Origin: Micromonospora trifolii
GTDB lineage: Bacteria; Actinomycetota; Actinomycetes; Mycobacteriales; Micromonosporaceae
Assembly: GCF_022229005.1 (NCBI RefSeq)
Contig: NZ_JAKKFD010000019.1
Span: 101,908-165,907, forward strand
Length of the DNA: 64,000 nucleotides
Reading direction: 5' to 3'
Position numbers and translations under genes: made by a program. The notes under the pieces were generated by a model that searched no databases, had not been told where the DNA came from, and saw only the letters and a program-made list of their open reading frames with translations. This document shows positions 44,298 to 52,034 of the stretch, piece by piece; within the stretch, counting starts at the first letter, position 1; every line of letters begins with the position of its first letter.

Positions 44298-45668
44298 ATG
44301 ACCGACAGGTACGCGAGCTTCGTCCAATCGGCCGCCGGCCGCGCGCTGGTCAAGCGCCTCGGGCTGCCCGACCCGCCCCGACTGCGCCGGCACCACCCCG
44401 GCGACCCGCTGCTGCCCGGCCCGGCCCTGCTCGGCGCGGCCACCGGCGGCCGGCTCGCCGAGCCGATCGCCAGGATCCTGACCGCCGCCGGGGTCGAGCT
44501 GGCTGACCCGACCGCCACCACCCCGCAGCGGTACGGGGCACTGCTCTTCGACGCCACCGGGATCGTCGACTCGACCGACCTGCGCCAGCTCTACGACTTC
44601 TTCCACCCGCAGGCCCGGGCCGTGCTGCCCAGCGGCCGGGTGATTGTGCTGGGCACAGCACCGCAGGAGTGCCCGACACCCCGCGAGGCGACCGCCCAGC
44701 GCGCCCTCGAAGGGCTGGTCCGCAGCATCGGCAAGGAGTTCGGCCGGGGCACCACCGCGCAGCTCGTCTACGTGAGCGGTGACGCGGCGGACGATCCGGC
44801 CCACTCCGCTGGCACGATCACGAGCCTCGAATCGACAGTCCGGTTCCTGCTGTCCGGCCGGTCCGCGTACGTGTCGGGGCAGGTCATCCGGGTCGGCCCC
44901 GGCGCGGCGAGCGTCCCGGCCGACTGGGACCGCCCGCTGGACGGGCAGGTCGTGCTGGTCACCGGCGCCGCGCGGGGCATCGGCGCGGCGCTGGCGAAGG
45001 TTCTCGCCCGGGACGGCGCGCAGGTGGTGGCCCTGGACATCCCGGCCGCCGGTGACGCGCTCGCCGCGGTGGCCAACGACATCGGCGGCACCGCCGTCCA
45101 ACTCGACCTGACCGCGCCGGACGCGCCGACCCGACTCGCCGAGCACCTGGCCAGCCGGTACGGCCGGGTCGACGTGGTGGTGCACAACGCCGGCATCACC
45201 CGGGACAAGACGCTCGGCCGGATGGACGCCGACCGGTGGGACCAGGTGATCGACGTCAACCTGTCCAGCCAGGAGCGGATCAACGACGTACTGCTGGCGC
45301 GGGAGCTGATCCCGGCCGGCGGGCGGATCATCTCGGTCTCGTCGATCGCCGGTATCGCCGGCAACCGGGGGCAGACCAACTACGCCACCAGCAAGGCCGG
45401 CGTGATCGGGCTGGTCGACTCACTCGCACCGGCCCTGCAAAAGCACGGGATCAGCGTCAACGCGGTGGCCCCCGGCTTCATCGAGACCCGGCTGACCGCG
45501 CGCATCCCGCTGGTGGTTCGCGAGGCGGGCCGGCGGATGAACAGCCTGGCCCAGGGCGGGCTGCCGGTCGACGTGGCCGAGACGATCGGCTGGCTGGCCT
45601 GGCCGGCCAGCGGCGCGGTGAGCGGAAACGTGGTCCGGGTCTGCGGCCAGAGCCTGCTGGGGGCGTGA
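44298..45668 (+). CDS. 3-oxoacyl-(ACP/CoA) reductase, high-molecular-weight FabG4 type
   Basis: A 456-residue two-domain short-chain dehydrogenase. The N-terminal 210 residues are a flavodoxin-like non-catalytic domain (LLPGPALLGAATGGRL). The catalytic domain follows, with the NAD site VLVTGAARGIGAALAKVLARD and active Ser and Tyr-x3-Lys in ISVSSIAGIAGNRGQTNYATSKAG. Length and layout match M. tuberculosis FabG4 (Rv0242c), which sits beside a thiolase and a MaoC hydratase as here. It reduces 3-ketoacyl-CoA. Confidence 0.92.
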   Translation: MTDRYASFVQSAAGRALVKRLGLPDPPRLRRHHPGDPLLPGPALLGAATGGRLAEPIARILTAAGVELADPTATTPQRYGALLFDATGIVDSTDLRQLYDFFHPQARAVLPSGRVIVLGTAPQECPTPREATAQRALEGLVRSIGKEFGRGTTAQLVYVSGDAADDPAHSAGTITSLESTVRFLLSGRSAYVSGQVIRVGPGAASVPADWDRPLDGQVVLVTGAARGIGAALAKVLARDGAQVVALDIPAAGDALAAVANDIGGTAVQLDLTAPDAPTRLAEHLASRYGRVDVVVHNAGITRDKTLGRMDADRWDQVIDVNLSSQERINDVLLARELIPAGGRIISVSSIAGIAGNRGQTNYATSKAGVIGLVDSLAPALQKHGISVNAVAPGFIETRLTARIPLVVREAGRRMNSLAQGGLPVDVAETIGWLAWPASGAVSGNVVRVCGQSLLGA

Positions 45669-46534
45669 TGGGCGTGATGCCGGAGTCGGGCAGCCGTACC
45701 CGTGTCGAACTGGCAGGGATGCCGGCGGCCGGGGCGCTGCACCGACGGGCGTTGCTCGGGGCGCTACCGGGCCTCGGCGGTGGGCGGCGCGGGCCCGACC
45801 TGCCTGCGGTCGAGTTGACAGTGGGCGGGGTGAACGTCGACCGGGCGCAGTTGGCCGACTACGACCGGGTCTGCGGGTTCCGGCTCAGCGATCGACTGCC
45901 CGCGACGTTCCCGCACGTCATGGGCTTTCCGCTGGCCCTGCGCCTGATGACCGCGCCGGACTTCCCCATCCCGCTGATCGGCCTGGTGCACGTCGGCAAC
46001 CGGATCACCACGCACCGCCCGATCACCGCCGACGAAACCCTCGACTTCACCACGTACGCGGAGAACCTGCGTCCCCACGACCGCGGGCGGCAGGTGGACG
46101 TGGTGCTCATCGGCTCGGTCGCCGGGGTGGAGGTGTGGCGCGGCGTCTCGACGTACCTCGGTCGGGAGCGCAAGCCGGGCGGGCGCGACCCGGGCGAACG
46201 GCCCGCCGCGCCGACGGCCACCGCCCGCTGGCGTGTGGAACCGCGCGTCGGTACGGAGTACGCGCGGGTCTCCGGCGACCACAACCCGATCCACACCTCC
46301 CGACTCGGGGCGCGGCTGTTCGGCTTCCGCCGACCGATCGCGCACGGCATGTGGAGCAAGGCGCGCTGCCTGGCCGCGCTGGAGGCCCGGCTGCCGGACG
46401 CGTACACAGTCGAGGTCGCCTTCAAGCTGCCGATTCCGCTGCCGAGCACCGTGAGCTTCGCGCTCCTGCCCGACGGCGGGTTCGCAGTGCACGACTCGCG
46501 CGGCCGACCGCACCTGACGGGTCTCGTGCGCTGA
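45668..46534 (+). CDS. MaoC-family (R)-specific enoyl-CoA hydratase
   Basis: A 288-residue double hot-dog protein. The hydratase motif with catalytic Asp and His is YARVSGDHNPIHTSRLGARL. The N-terminal half is a degenerate hot-dog (FPHVMGFPLALRLMTAPDF). Its ATG overlaps the reductase stop (TGATG), so reductase and hydratase are translated together, mirroring the HtdX/FabG4 pair of mycobacteria. It acts on medium to long enoyl-CoA. Confidence 0.9.
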   Translation: MGVMPESGSRTRVELAGMPAAGALHRRALLGALPGLGGGRRGPDLPAVELTVGGVNVDRAQLADYDRVCGFRLSDRLPATFPHVMGFPLALRLMTAPDFPIPLIGLVHVGNRITTHRPITADETLDFTTYAENLRPHDRGRQVDVVLIGSVAGVEVWRGVSTYLGRERKPGGRDPGERPAAPTATARWRVEPRVGTEYARVSGDHNPIHTSRLGARLFGFRRPIAHGMWSKARCLAALEARLPDAYTVEVAFKLPIPLPSTVSFALLPDGGFAVHDSRGRPHLTGLVR

Positions 46535-46566
46535 GCGCACCGGCTGGCTTAGCGCGCTGAGCGCAC
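46526..46566 (+). repeat. Two palindromes at the end of the MaoC gene
   Basis: GTGCGCTGAGCGCAC (46526-46540) is a perfect 7+1+7 palindrome that includes the MaoC stop codon; a near copy is at 46552-46566 and a half copy at 46578. They may act as a terminator or as an operator for the following operon. Confidence 0.5.
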
Positions 46567-46622
46567 TCGGCGGTGTCGTGCGCTGACTCGACCCTTGGCA
46601 GGCGCGCACTTCTGCGCTAAGT

Positions 46623-46654
46623 TGTTCTCACAGCGAGATGTTCTCAGAATGAGA
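46623..46654 (+). promoter_or_regulatory. Candidate operator of the NUDIX/pseudokinase operon
   Basis: TGTTCTCA occurs twice, at 46623-46630 and 46639-46646, with a 16-bp period. The second copy is also half of an inverted repeat, TCTCA-GAA-TGAGA (46642-46654), and GAGA-TGT-TCTC overlaps it at 46635-46645. The site ends 8 bp before the start codon of a gene for a NUDIX-winged helix regulator. Autoregulation through this site is inferred. Confidence 0.6.
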
Positions 46655-46662
46655 GAGACGTG

Positions 46663-47415
46663 ATGAACGAGCAGGAGTTCCTGGCCGCGTACGACCCTCG
46701 GGCCTACCCGTCGGTCGCCGTGACAGTCGACGTGGTGGCGCTGACCATCCGCGACGGCGCACTGCACCTGCTGCTGATCCGGCGTGGCGAGGCACCCTTC
46801 GCCGGGCACTGGGCGCTGCCCGGGGGTTTCGTCCGCCCCGACGAGGACCTGACCGCCGGCGCCCGACGGGAGCTGGCCGAGGAGACCGGGCTCGGCGGCG
46901 AGGCGCTGCGCCGCGTACACCTGGAGCAGTTGGGCAGCTATGGCGCTCCCGACCGTGACCCGCGCATGCGGGTCGTCTCGATCGCCCACCTCGCGTTCGC
47001 ACCCGACCTGCCGAACCCGGCCGCCGGCAGCGACGCCGACGAGGCGATCTGGCTGCCGGTGACAGCGTTGACCAGCCGACAGCTCGCCTTCGACCACGGC
47101 CGGATCATCGACGACGCGTTGGAACGGGCCCGGTCCAAGCTGGAGTACACCCCGCTCGCCACCCGCTTCCTCACCGCCGAGTTCACGATCAGCGAGTTGC
47201 GTGCCGTCTACGAGACGGTCTGGGGGCACCCGCTGCACGCCGGCAACTTCCACCGCAAGGTGCTCTCCGTGCCGGGCTTCGTGGAGAGCACCGGCACCAG
47301 CACCGAGCGCGGTGGGGCCCGAGGCGGCCCGCGCGCCCGGCTCTACCGGGCCGGCGACGCCCGCCTGCTGCACCCGGCGCTGCTGCGCCCCGCCCACGAG
47401 GAGACGGTGCGGTGA
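46663..47415 (+). CDS. NUDIX-winged helix protein (NrtR-like)
   Basis: A 250-residue protein. Residues 1-150 form a NUDIX domain with a perfect box, GFVRPDEDLTAGARRELAEE followed by TGL, so hydrolase activity may be retained. A C-terminal winged helix (FTISELRAVYETVWGHPLHA, then NFHRKVLSVPGFVESTG) is as in NrtR regulators, which sense ADP-ribose or related NAD breakdown products and repress target operons. It opens a four-gene operon with 4-bp overlap to the next gene. A GTG at 46660 is the alternative start. Confidence 0.88.
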   Translation: MNEQEFLAAYDPRAYPSVAVTVDVVALTIRDGALHLLLIRRGEAPFAGHWALPGGFVRPDEDLTAGARRELAEETGLGGEALRRVHLEQLGSYGAPDRDPRMRVVSIAHLAFAPDLPNPAAGSDADEAIWLPVTALTSRQLAFDHGRIIDDALERARSKLEYTPLATRFLTAEFTISELRAVYETVWGHPLHAGNFHRKVLSVPGFVESTGTSTERGGARGGPRARLYRAGDARLLHPALLRPAHEETVR

Positions 47416-48380
47416 GGGCCGCGGAGGCCATCCGCCTGGTCGCGGCCGCCCGCACCGACGCGGACCTGTTCGGCGCCGACCGGCCGGCCCACCGCTACCG
47501 CGAGCTGGTCGCGGCCCTGCACCCCGACCGCCTGCCGACCGACCCGGCGGTACGCGCCGAAGCCCTCGACGCGTTCATCCACGTCACCACCAGGTGGCAG
47601 GCACGGCAGTTCACAGTCCTCGGCGACTACCGGCTCGGCGCGCCGGTCCACTCGGGTGACCTGGCCGACCTCTACGACGTCGGCGACGACCGGCTGCTCA
47701 AGCTCCCCCGACGGCCCACCGACAACGACCTGATGGCCCGCGAGGCGCACGCCCTGCGCACCATCGCCGAGCACGGCGACCCGCGCTACCTGCCGTACGT
47801 GCCCCGGCTCGTCGACGAGTTCCGGCACCGCGACGCCAGCACCGGCGCGGAGCGGCGGATCAACGTACTCGCCACCGCACCCGGCCTGCACGACCTCGAC
47901 GAGGTGCGGCGCGCGTACCCCGACGGGTTGGACGCCCGGGACGTGGCCTGGATGTGGCGGCGGCTGCTGGTGGTGCTCGGCCTGGCCCATCGGGCGGGCG
48001 TGGTGCACGGCGCGGTACTGCCCCGACACGTGCTGATCGAGCCGGACGCCCACGGCGTGGTGCTGATCGACTGGTGCTTCTCCGCGACCGTCGGGAGCAC
48101 GATCCCCGCGGTCGTGCCAGGCCACGGCTGGGACCCGGAGGAGGTCCTCAAGAAGCAGCAGTGCGGGCCGGGCACCGACATCGCGATGGCCAGCCACTGC
48201 ATGAGCTGGCTGATGGGGGCACGTGCACCCCGCGAGCTGCACACCTTCGCGCAGGGTTGCCGGCAACGTTCCCTGGACGCCCGGCCCGACGACGCCTGGC
48301 GCCTGCTGCGCGAACTCGACCAGGTGCTGGACCGGCTCTACGGGCCACGCACCTTCCGACCCTTCACCCTCACCCCGTAA
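47412..48380 (+). CDS. J-domain/protein kinase-like fusion, probable pseudokinase
   Basis: A 322-residue protein. Residues 5-60 resemble a DnaJ J-domain with the HPD tripeptide at 37-39 (YRELVAALHPDRLP). The rest is a kinase-like domain: Lys97 in LLKLPRR and Glu111 match the ATP-site Lys-Glu pair and Asp220 in LIDWCFS stands for DFG, but the catalytic HRD is HGA (199-201), so the catalytic base is absent. It may bind nucleotide and recruit Hsp70 or act as a scaffold. Its GTG start overlaps the NUDIX gene stop by 4 bp. Confidence 0.8.
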   Translation: MRAAEAIRLVAAARTDADLFGADRPAHRYRELVAALHPDRLPTDPAVRAEALDAFIHVTTRWQARQFTVLGDYRLGAPVHSGDLADLYDVGDDRLLKLPRRPTDNDLMAREAHALRTIAEHGDPRYLPYVPRLVDEFRHRDASTGAERRINVLATAPGLHDLDEVRRAYPDGLDARDVAWMWRRLLVVLGLAHRAGVVHGAVLPRHVLIEPDAHGVVLIDWCFSATVGSTIPAVVPGHGWDPEEVLKKQQCGPGTDIAMASHCMSWLMGARAPRELHTFAQGCRQRSLDARPDDAWRLLRELDQVLDRLYGPRTFRPFTLTP

Positions 48381-48389
48381 GGAGCTGTC

Positions 48390-49349
48390 ATGGGCAGTGG
48401 AATCTGGTCCACCGACGTGTACGACGCCGCCGACCGCTACCGCCGGTCCACCGGCAAGAGCGCCTTCTCCTACAGCGACAGCGGGGCGCGCACAGTGCAC
48501 CCCGCGCTCGACCCCAGGGACACGACCCGCGAGAGCCGCGACTCCGACGAGCACCCCCGGTCGACGCCCGTCGCTGTGCTCTTCGACGTGACCGGCTCGA
48601 TGCGCACTGTGCCGCGGGTCCTCCAGACCAAGCTGCCGCAGCTGCTCGGGCTGCTGCAACGGCAGGGCTACGCCAGCGACCCGCAGATCATGTTCGGTGC
48701 CATCGGCGACGCCACCTGCGACCGGGTGCCGTTGCAGGTGGGCCAGTTCGAGTCGGACAACCGGATGGACGACGACCTCGGCCGGATCGTGCTGGAAGGC
48801 GGTGGCGGCGGGCAGATGAGCGAGTCGTACGAGCTGGCCATGTACTTCATGGCCCGGCACACAGTCACCGACAACTGGGAGAAGCGCGGCCGGCGCGGCT
48901 ACCTGTTCATCATCGGCGACGAGTTGGCGTACCAGCGGGTGAAGGCCCGGGAGGTGGCCGGCCTGATCGGGGACGACCTCTCCGAGGACGTGCCGCTGCG
49001 GCAGGTCGTCGACGAGGTGACCCGCCGCTGGGACACCTACTACCTGCTCCCCGCCGGCAGCCACTACGCCGGCAACGCCACGGTGCTCGACTTCTGGCGG
49101 GACCTGCTCGGGCAGAACGCCGTAGTGCTCGACGACCTCGACGCGGTCTGCGAGACCATCGCGCTCACCATCGGCCTCGGCGAACAGGCCATCAACCTGG
49201 ACGAGGGCCTGCGCGACCTGGACCGCGCCGGATCCGGAGCCACCGGGACCGTGTCGAAGGCGCTGGCCCGCCTCGGCCGGGACCGGCGGGCCGAGGTGTC
49301 GACCCTGCCGGCGTTCCGCGACACCGCCAGCGGGGTGACCCGGCTGTGA
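48390..49349 (+). CDS. von Willebrand factor A-like protein
   Basis: A 319-residue cytoplasmic protein with a VWA-type metal site: VAVLFDVTGSMRTVPRVLQT carries the DxTGS MIDAS triad, and later LFIIGDELAY and GGGGGQMSESYELAMYF supply other loops. VWA proteins act as metal-dependent protein interaction modules. The N-terminal 45 residues (DVYDAADRYRRSTGKSAFSY) appear conserved-like but unfamiliar. It sits between the pseudokinase and the PurA-like gene; its TGA stop overlaps the next GTG. Confidence 0.83.
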   Translation: MGSGIWSTDVYDAADRYRRSTGKSAFSYSDSGARTVHPALDPRDTTRESRDSDEHPRSTPVAVLFDVTGSMRTVPRVLQTKLPQLLGLLQRQGYASDPQIMFGAIGDATCDRVPLQVGQFESDNRMDDDLGRIVLEGGGGGQMSESYELAMYFMARHTVTDNWEKRGRRGYLFIIGDELAYQRVKAREVAGLIGDDLSEDVPLRQVVDEVTRRWDTYYLLPAGSHYAGNATVLDFWRDLLGQNAVVLDDLDAVCETIALTIGLGEQAINLDEGLRDLDRAGSGATGTVSKALARLGRDRRAEVSTLPAFRDTASGVTRL

Positions 49350-50608
49350 ACCACGTGGCGGTGGTCGACCTCGGCTACGGCGACGCCGGCAAGGGCACCG
49401 TCGTGGACTGGCTCTGCGCCACCCGTCAGGTGCACACGGTGGTCCGCTTCAACGGGGGCGCGCAGGCGGCACACAACGTCGTGCTGCGCGACGGGCGGCA
49501 CCACACGTTCGCGCAGTTCGGGGCCGGCACGTTCCATCCCGGTGTGCGTACGCACCTGTCCCGGCACGTGGTGGTGGACCCGTTGGCGTTGGCCGCCGAG
49601 GCCGACCACCTCGCCACTGTCGGGGTGCCCGACGCGCTCGACCGGCTGACCGTCGACGGGGACGCGCTGCTCGCCACCCCGTACCACCGGGCCGCCAACC
49701 GGGCCCGCGAGATCGCCCGGGGAGCCGACCGGCACGGCTCCTGCGGGCTGGGGGTGGGCGAGGCCGTCGCGTACGGTCTCGCCCACCCCGACGACGCGCC
49801 CAGGGTCGCCGACTGCCACCACCCGGCACTGCTGCGCCGCAGGCTGACCGCCCTGCGGGACCGGCTGACCGCCGAGCTGGGCCCGCTGGACGCGCCACCG
49901 ATCGAGGACTGCCTGCCCGCGTTCACCGGGTTCGCCGGGCGGGTCGCCATCGTCGACGGCAGGTGGCTCGCCGGGGCGCTGCGCACCGGTACCTGCGTCT
50001 TCGAGGGCGCGCAGGGGGTGCTGCTCGACGAGTGGCACGGCTTCCACCCGTACACCACCTGGAGCACCACCACGTTCGCCAACGTCGACAGCCTGCTCGC
50101 CGAGGCGGGCCGGCCCGGCGACGTGACCCGGATCGGGGTGCTCCGCGTGGTCACCACCCGGCACGGGCACGGCCCGCTGGTGACCGAGGACCCGAGCCTG
50201 CCGTTCGTCGACGCGCACAACGCCACGAACCCGTGGCAGGGCCGGTTCCGGTTCGGCCACTTCGACGCGGTCGCCCACCGGTACGCCCTCGCCGCGGCCG
50301 GCGGCGTGGACGGCCTGGCGTTGACCCACCTCGACGTGGCCGGCCCCGACCTGCGGATCTGCCGCCGCTACGACACCACCGACCGGCTCACCCCGGGCCC
50401 GCCCGGTGACCTGGACCGACAGGCCGCGCTCACCGCCCGTCTGCTGCGCTCCCGCCCGGTGTACGACGAACCGCCGACGGACTGGGCCGAGGCGGTACGC
50501 GTGGAGCTGAACACCCCGGTGGTGCTCACCTCCCACGGCCCCACCGCCGACGACAAGACCCCGCACGGATCGCTGCTAGCCCCAGGGGCCCTGGCCCGAA
50601 CGGCCTGA
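49346..50608 (+). CDS. Divergent adenylosuccinate synthetase paralogue
   Basis: A 420-residue PurA-fold protein. LGYGDAGKGTVVDW keeps Asp13, FNGGAQAAHNVV keeps the catalytic His (43), and FEGAQGVLLDEWHGFHPYTT and RVVTTRHGHGPL match GTP- and substrate-binding parts. Several canonical residues differ: GDEGKGK is [16 protein letters not shown] is replaced by SCGLGVGEA, and the Arg-rich IMP loop is altered (NPWQGRFRFGHFDAV). A canonical purA is present at 61121, so this enzyme probably ligates an amino acid or other nucleophile to a different nucleotide. It ends a tightly coupled four-gene operon. Confidence 0.85.
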   Translation: MNHVAVVDLGYGDAGKGTVVDWLCATRQVHTVVRFNGGAQAAHNVVLRDGRHHTFAQFGAGTFHPGVRTHLSRHVVVDPLALAAEADHLATVGVPDALDRLTVDGDALLATPYHRAANRAREIARGADRHGSCGLGVGEAVAYGLAHPDDAPRVADCHHPALLRRRLTALRDRLTAELGPLDAPPIEDCLPAFTGFAGRVAIVDGRWLAGALRTGTCVFEGAQGVLLDEWHGFHPYTTWSTTTFANVDSLLAEAGRPGDVTRIGVLRVVTTRHGHGPLVTEDPSLPFVDAHNATNPWQGRFRFGHFDAVAHRYALAAAGGVDGLALTHLDVAGPDLRICRRYDTTDRLTPGPPGDLDRQAALTARLLRSRPVYDEPPTDWAEAVRVELNTPVVLTSHGPTADDKTPHGSLLAPGALARTA

Positions 50609-50630
50609 CAACACCCCACCCCAACCTCGT

Positions 50631-50676
50631 CGATCTTGCACTTTCGGCCGTCGGTCGGACACAAGGTGCAAGACCG
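50631..50676. repeat. Dispersed palindromic element family 1, short copy 3
   Basis: CGATCTTGCACTTTC at the left and AAGGTGCAAGACC at the right form the arms; the core is shorter than in the 69-bp copies at 31063 and 42858. It lies between the PurA-like and DedA genes. Confidence 0.7.
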
Positions 50677-50747
50677 GCGCGGGGAGAGGTGGGGGTGATC
50701 CAGCGGCTTCGGCCACCGGGCGGGTCGCACCCGGCGAGCATGGGGGC

Positions 50748-51368
50748 ATGGACGCCCTGCTCGACCTCCTCCGTGGGACGGTCACGTCGCCGTGGGTCTA
50801 CCTGGTGATCTTCGGGCTCACCGCGGTCGACGCGTTCTTCCCCGCGGTGCCGGGCGAGGCGGCGGTGATCACCGCCGGGGTGCTCTCGGCGAGCGGGGGG
50901 CACCCCAGCCTCACCCTGGTGATCGTGAGCGCCGCCATCGGCGCGCTGGTCGGCGACCACGTCTCGTACGCCATCGGGCAGGGCGGGGGCGCCCGCCGAC
51001 TGGCCCGCCTCCCCGACGGCAGCCGTCGGCGGGCCAGCTCCGAGTGGGCCCGCCGGGCCGTGGACCGGCGCGGCGGAATCATTCTGACCACCAGCCGGTA
51101 CGTGCCGGGCGGGCGGACGGCCGTCACCCTCACCATGGGCGCGGTGCGCTATCCCCGCCGGTCATTCCTGTTGTACGACAGCATCGGCGCGGTCACCTGG
51201 GCGCTGTACTGCGGGCTGCTCGGCTACTTCGGCGGGCTGGCCTTCGAACGTGACCCGGTCAAGGGCGTGCTGGTCGGCGTCGGGCTCTCGCTGATCGTCA
51301 CGTTCGGGCTGGAGGGGATCCGGTGGCTACGCCGCCGGGCCCGCCGACACGCCTCCTCCCGGGACTGA
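50748..51368 (+). CDS. DedA-family membrane protein
   Basis: A 206-residue polytopic protein of the DedA/VTT family. LTAVDAFFPAVPGEAAVITAG and GALVGDHVSYAIGQGGGARR are the re-entrant and charged motifs, and RYVPGGRTAVTLTMGAVRYP matches the family's conserved arginine segment. DedA proteins are linked to lipid scrambling, including undecaprenyl phosphate recycling. A second DedA gene lies at 53353, beyond a two-component system. Confidence 0.9.
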   Translation: MDALLDLLRGTVTSPWVYLVIFGLTAVDAFFPAVPGEAAVITAGVLSASGGHPSLTLVIVSAAIGALVGDHVSYAIGQGGGARRLARLPDGSRRRASSEWARRAVDRRGGIILTTSRYVPGGRTAVTLTMGAVRYPRRSFLLYDSIGAVTWALYCGLLGYFGGLAFERDPVKGVLVGVGLSLIVTFGLEGIRWLRRRARRHASSRD

Positions 51369-51392
51369 CCCGGGTCGGGTCGTCGGAACAGG

Positions 51393-52034
51393 TCACAGCA
51401 GGTCGGCGTCGTGCACCAGGATGGCCACCTGCACCCGGTTGCCGGCGTGGAGTTTCGCCAGCGCGCGGCTGACGTGAGCCTTGACGGTTGCCTCGCTCAT
51501 CGTCAGCCGCCGGGCGATCTCCGCGTTGCCATGCCCGCGCGCCACCTCCCGGACGATCGCCAGCTCCCGCTCGGTCAGCGGTGCGAGCCGCTCACGGGCC
51601 GCGTCCCGGCGGGCCGGACCACGCTCGGCGAACGAGCTGATCAGGCGCCGGGTCACCGTCGGGGCGAGCATCGCGTTACCGGCGGCCACAGTACGAACGG
51701 CGGCGGCCAACTCGCGGGGCGGGGTGTCCTTGAGTAGGAAGCCGACAGCGCCGGCCCGCAGCGCCCGGTGCACGTACTCGTCGAGGTCGAAGGTGGTCAA
51801 CATGATCACCTTCGGGCCGGCGGCGACCACGTCGGGCGCGACGGTCAGCCCGTCGATGCCCGGCATCCGCACGTCGAGCAGCACCACGTCGGGGCGTAAC
51901 CGCTGGGCCTGCTCCAACGCGCCGGCGCCGTCCGCCGCCTCACCGACGACTGTGATGTCCTCCGCCGCCTCGAGGATCAGCCGCAGCCCGGCGCGGACCA
52001 GCTGCTCGTCGTCGACCACCACCACCCGGATCAC
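51393..52034 (-). CDS. Response regulator, NarL/LuxR family
   Basis: A 213-residue transcription factor. The receiver domain has the acidic pair in VVVDDEQLVRAG and the phosphorylated Asp in DVVLLDVRMPGIDG; the C-terminal LuxR helix-turn-helix reads LTERELAIVREVARGHGNAE. It is coupled to the histidine kinase gene upstream by a 4-bp ATGA overlap. Targets may include the flanking DedA genes, but this is only positional inference. Confidence 0.95.
   Translation of the reverse strand: MIRVVVVDDEQLVRAGLRLILEAAEDITVVGEAADGAGALEQAQRLRPDVVLLDVRMPGIDGLTVAPDVVAAGPKVIMLTTFDLDEYVHRALRAGAVGFLLKDTPPRELAAAVRTVAAGNAMLAPTVTRRLISSFAERGPARRDAARERLAPLTERELAIVREVARGHGNAEIARRLTMSEATVKAHVSRALAKLHAGNRVQVAILVHDADLL

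Noticed and set aside
46526..46566. Possible attachment-site-like repeats at the end of the MaoC gene
   Set aside because: The copies are only 26 bp apart and palindromic, so hairpin or operator function is more likely than integration.
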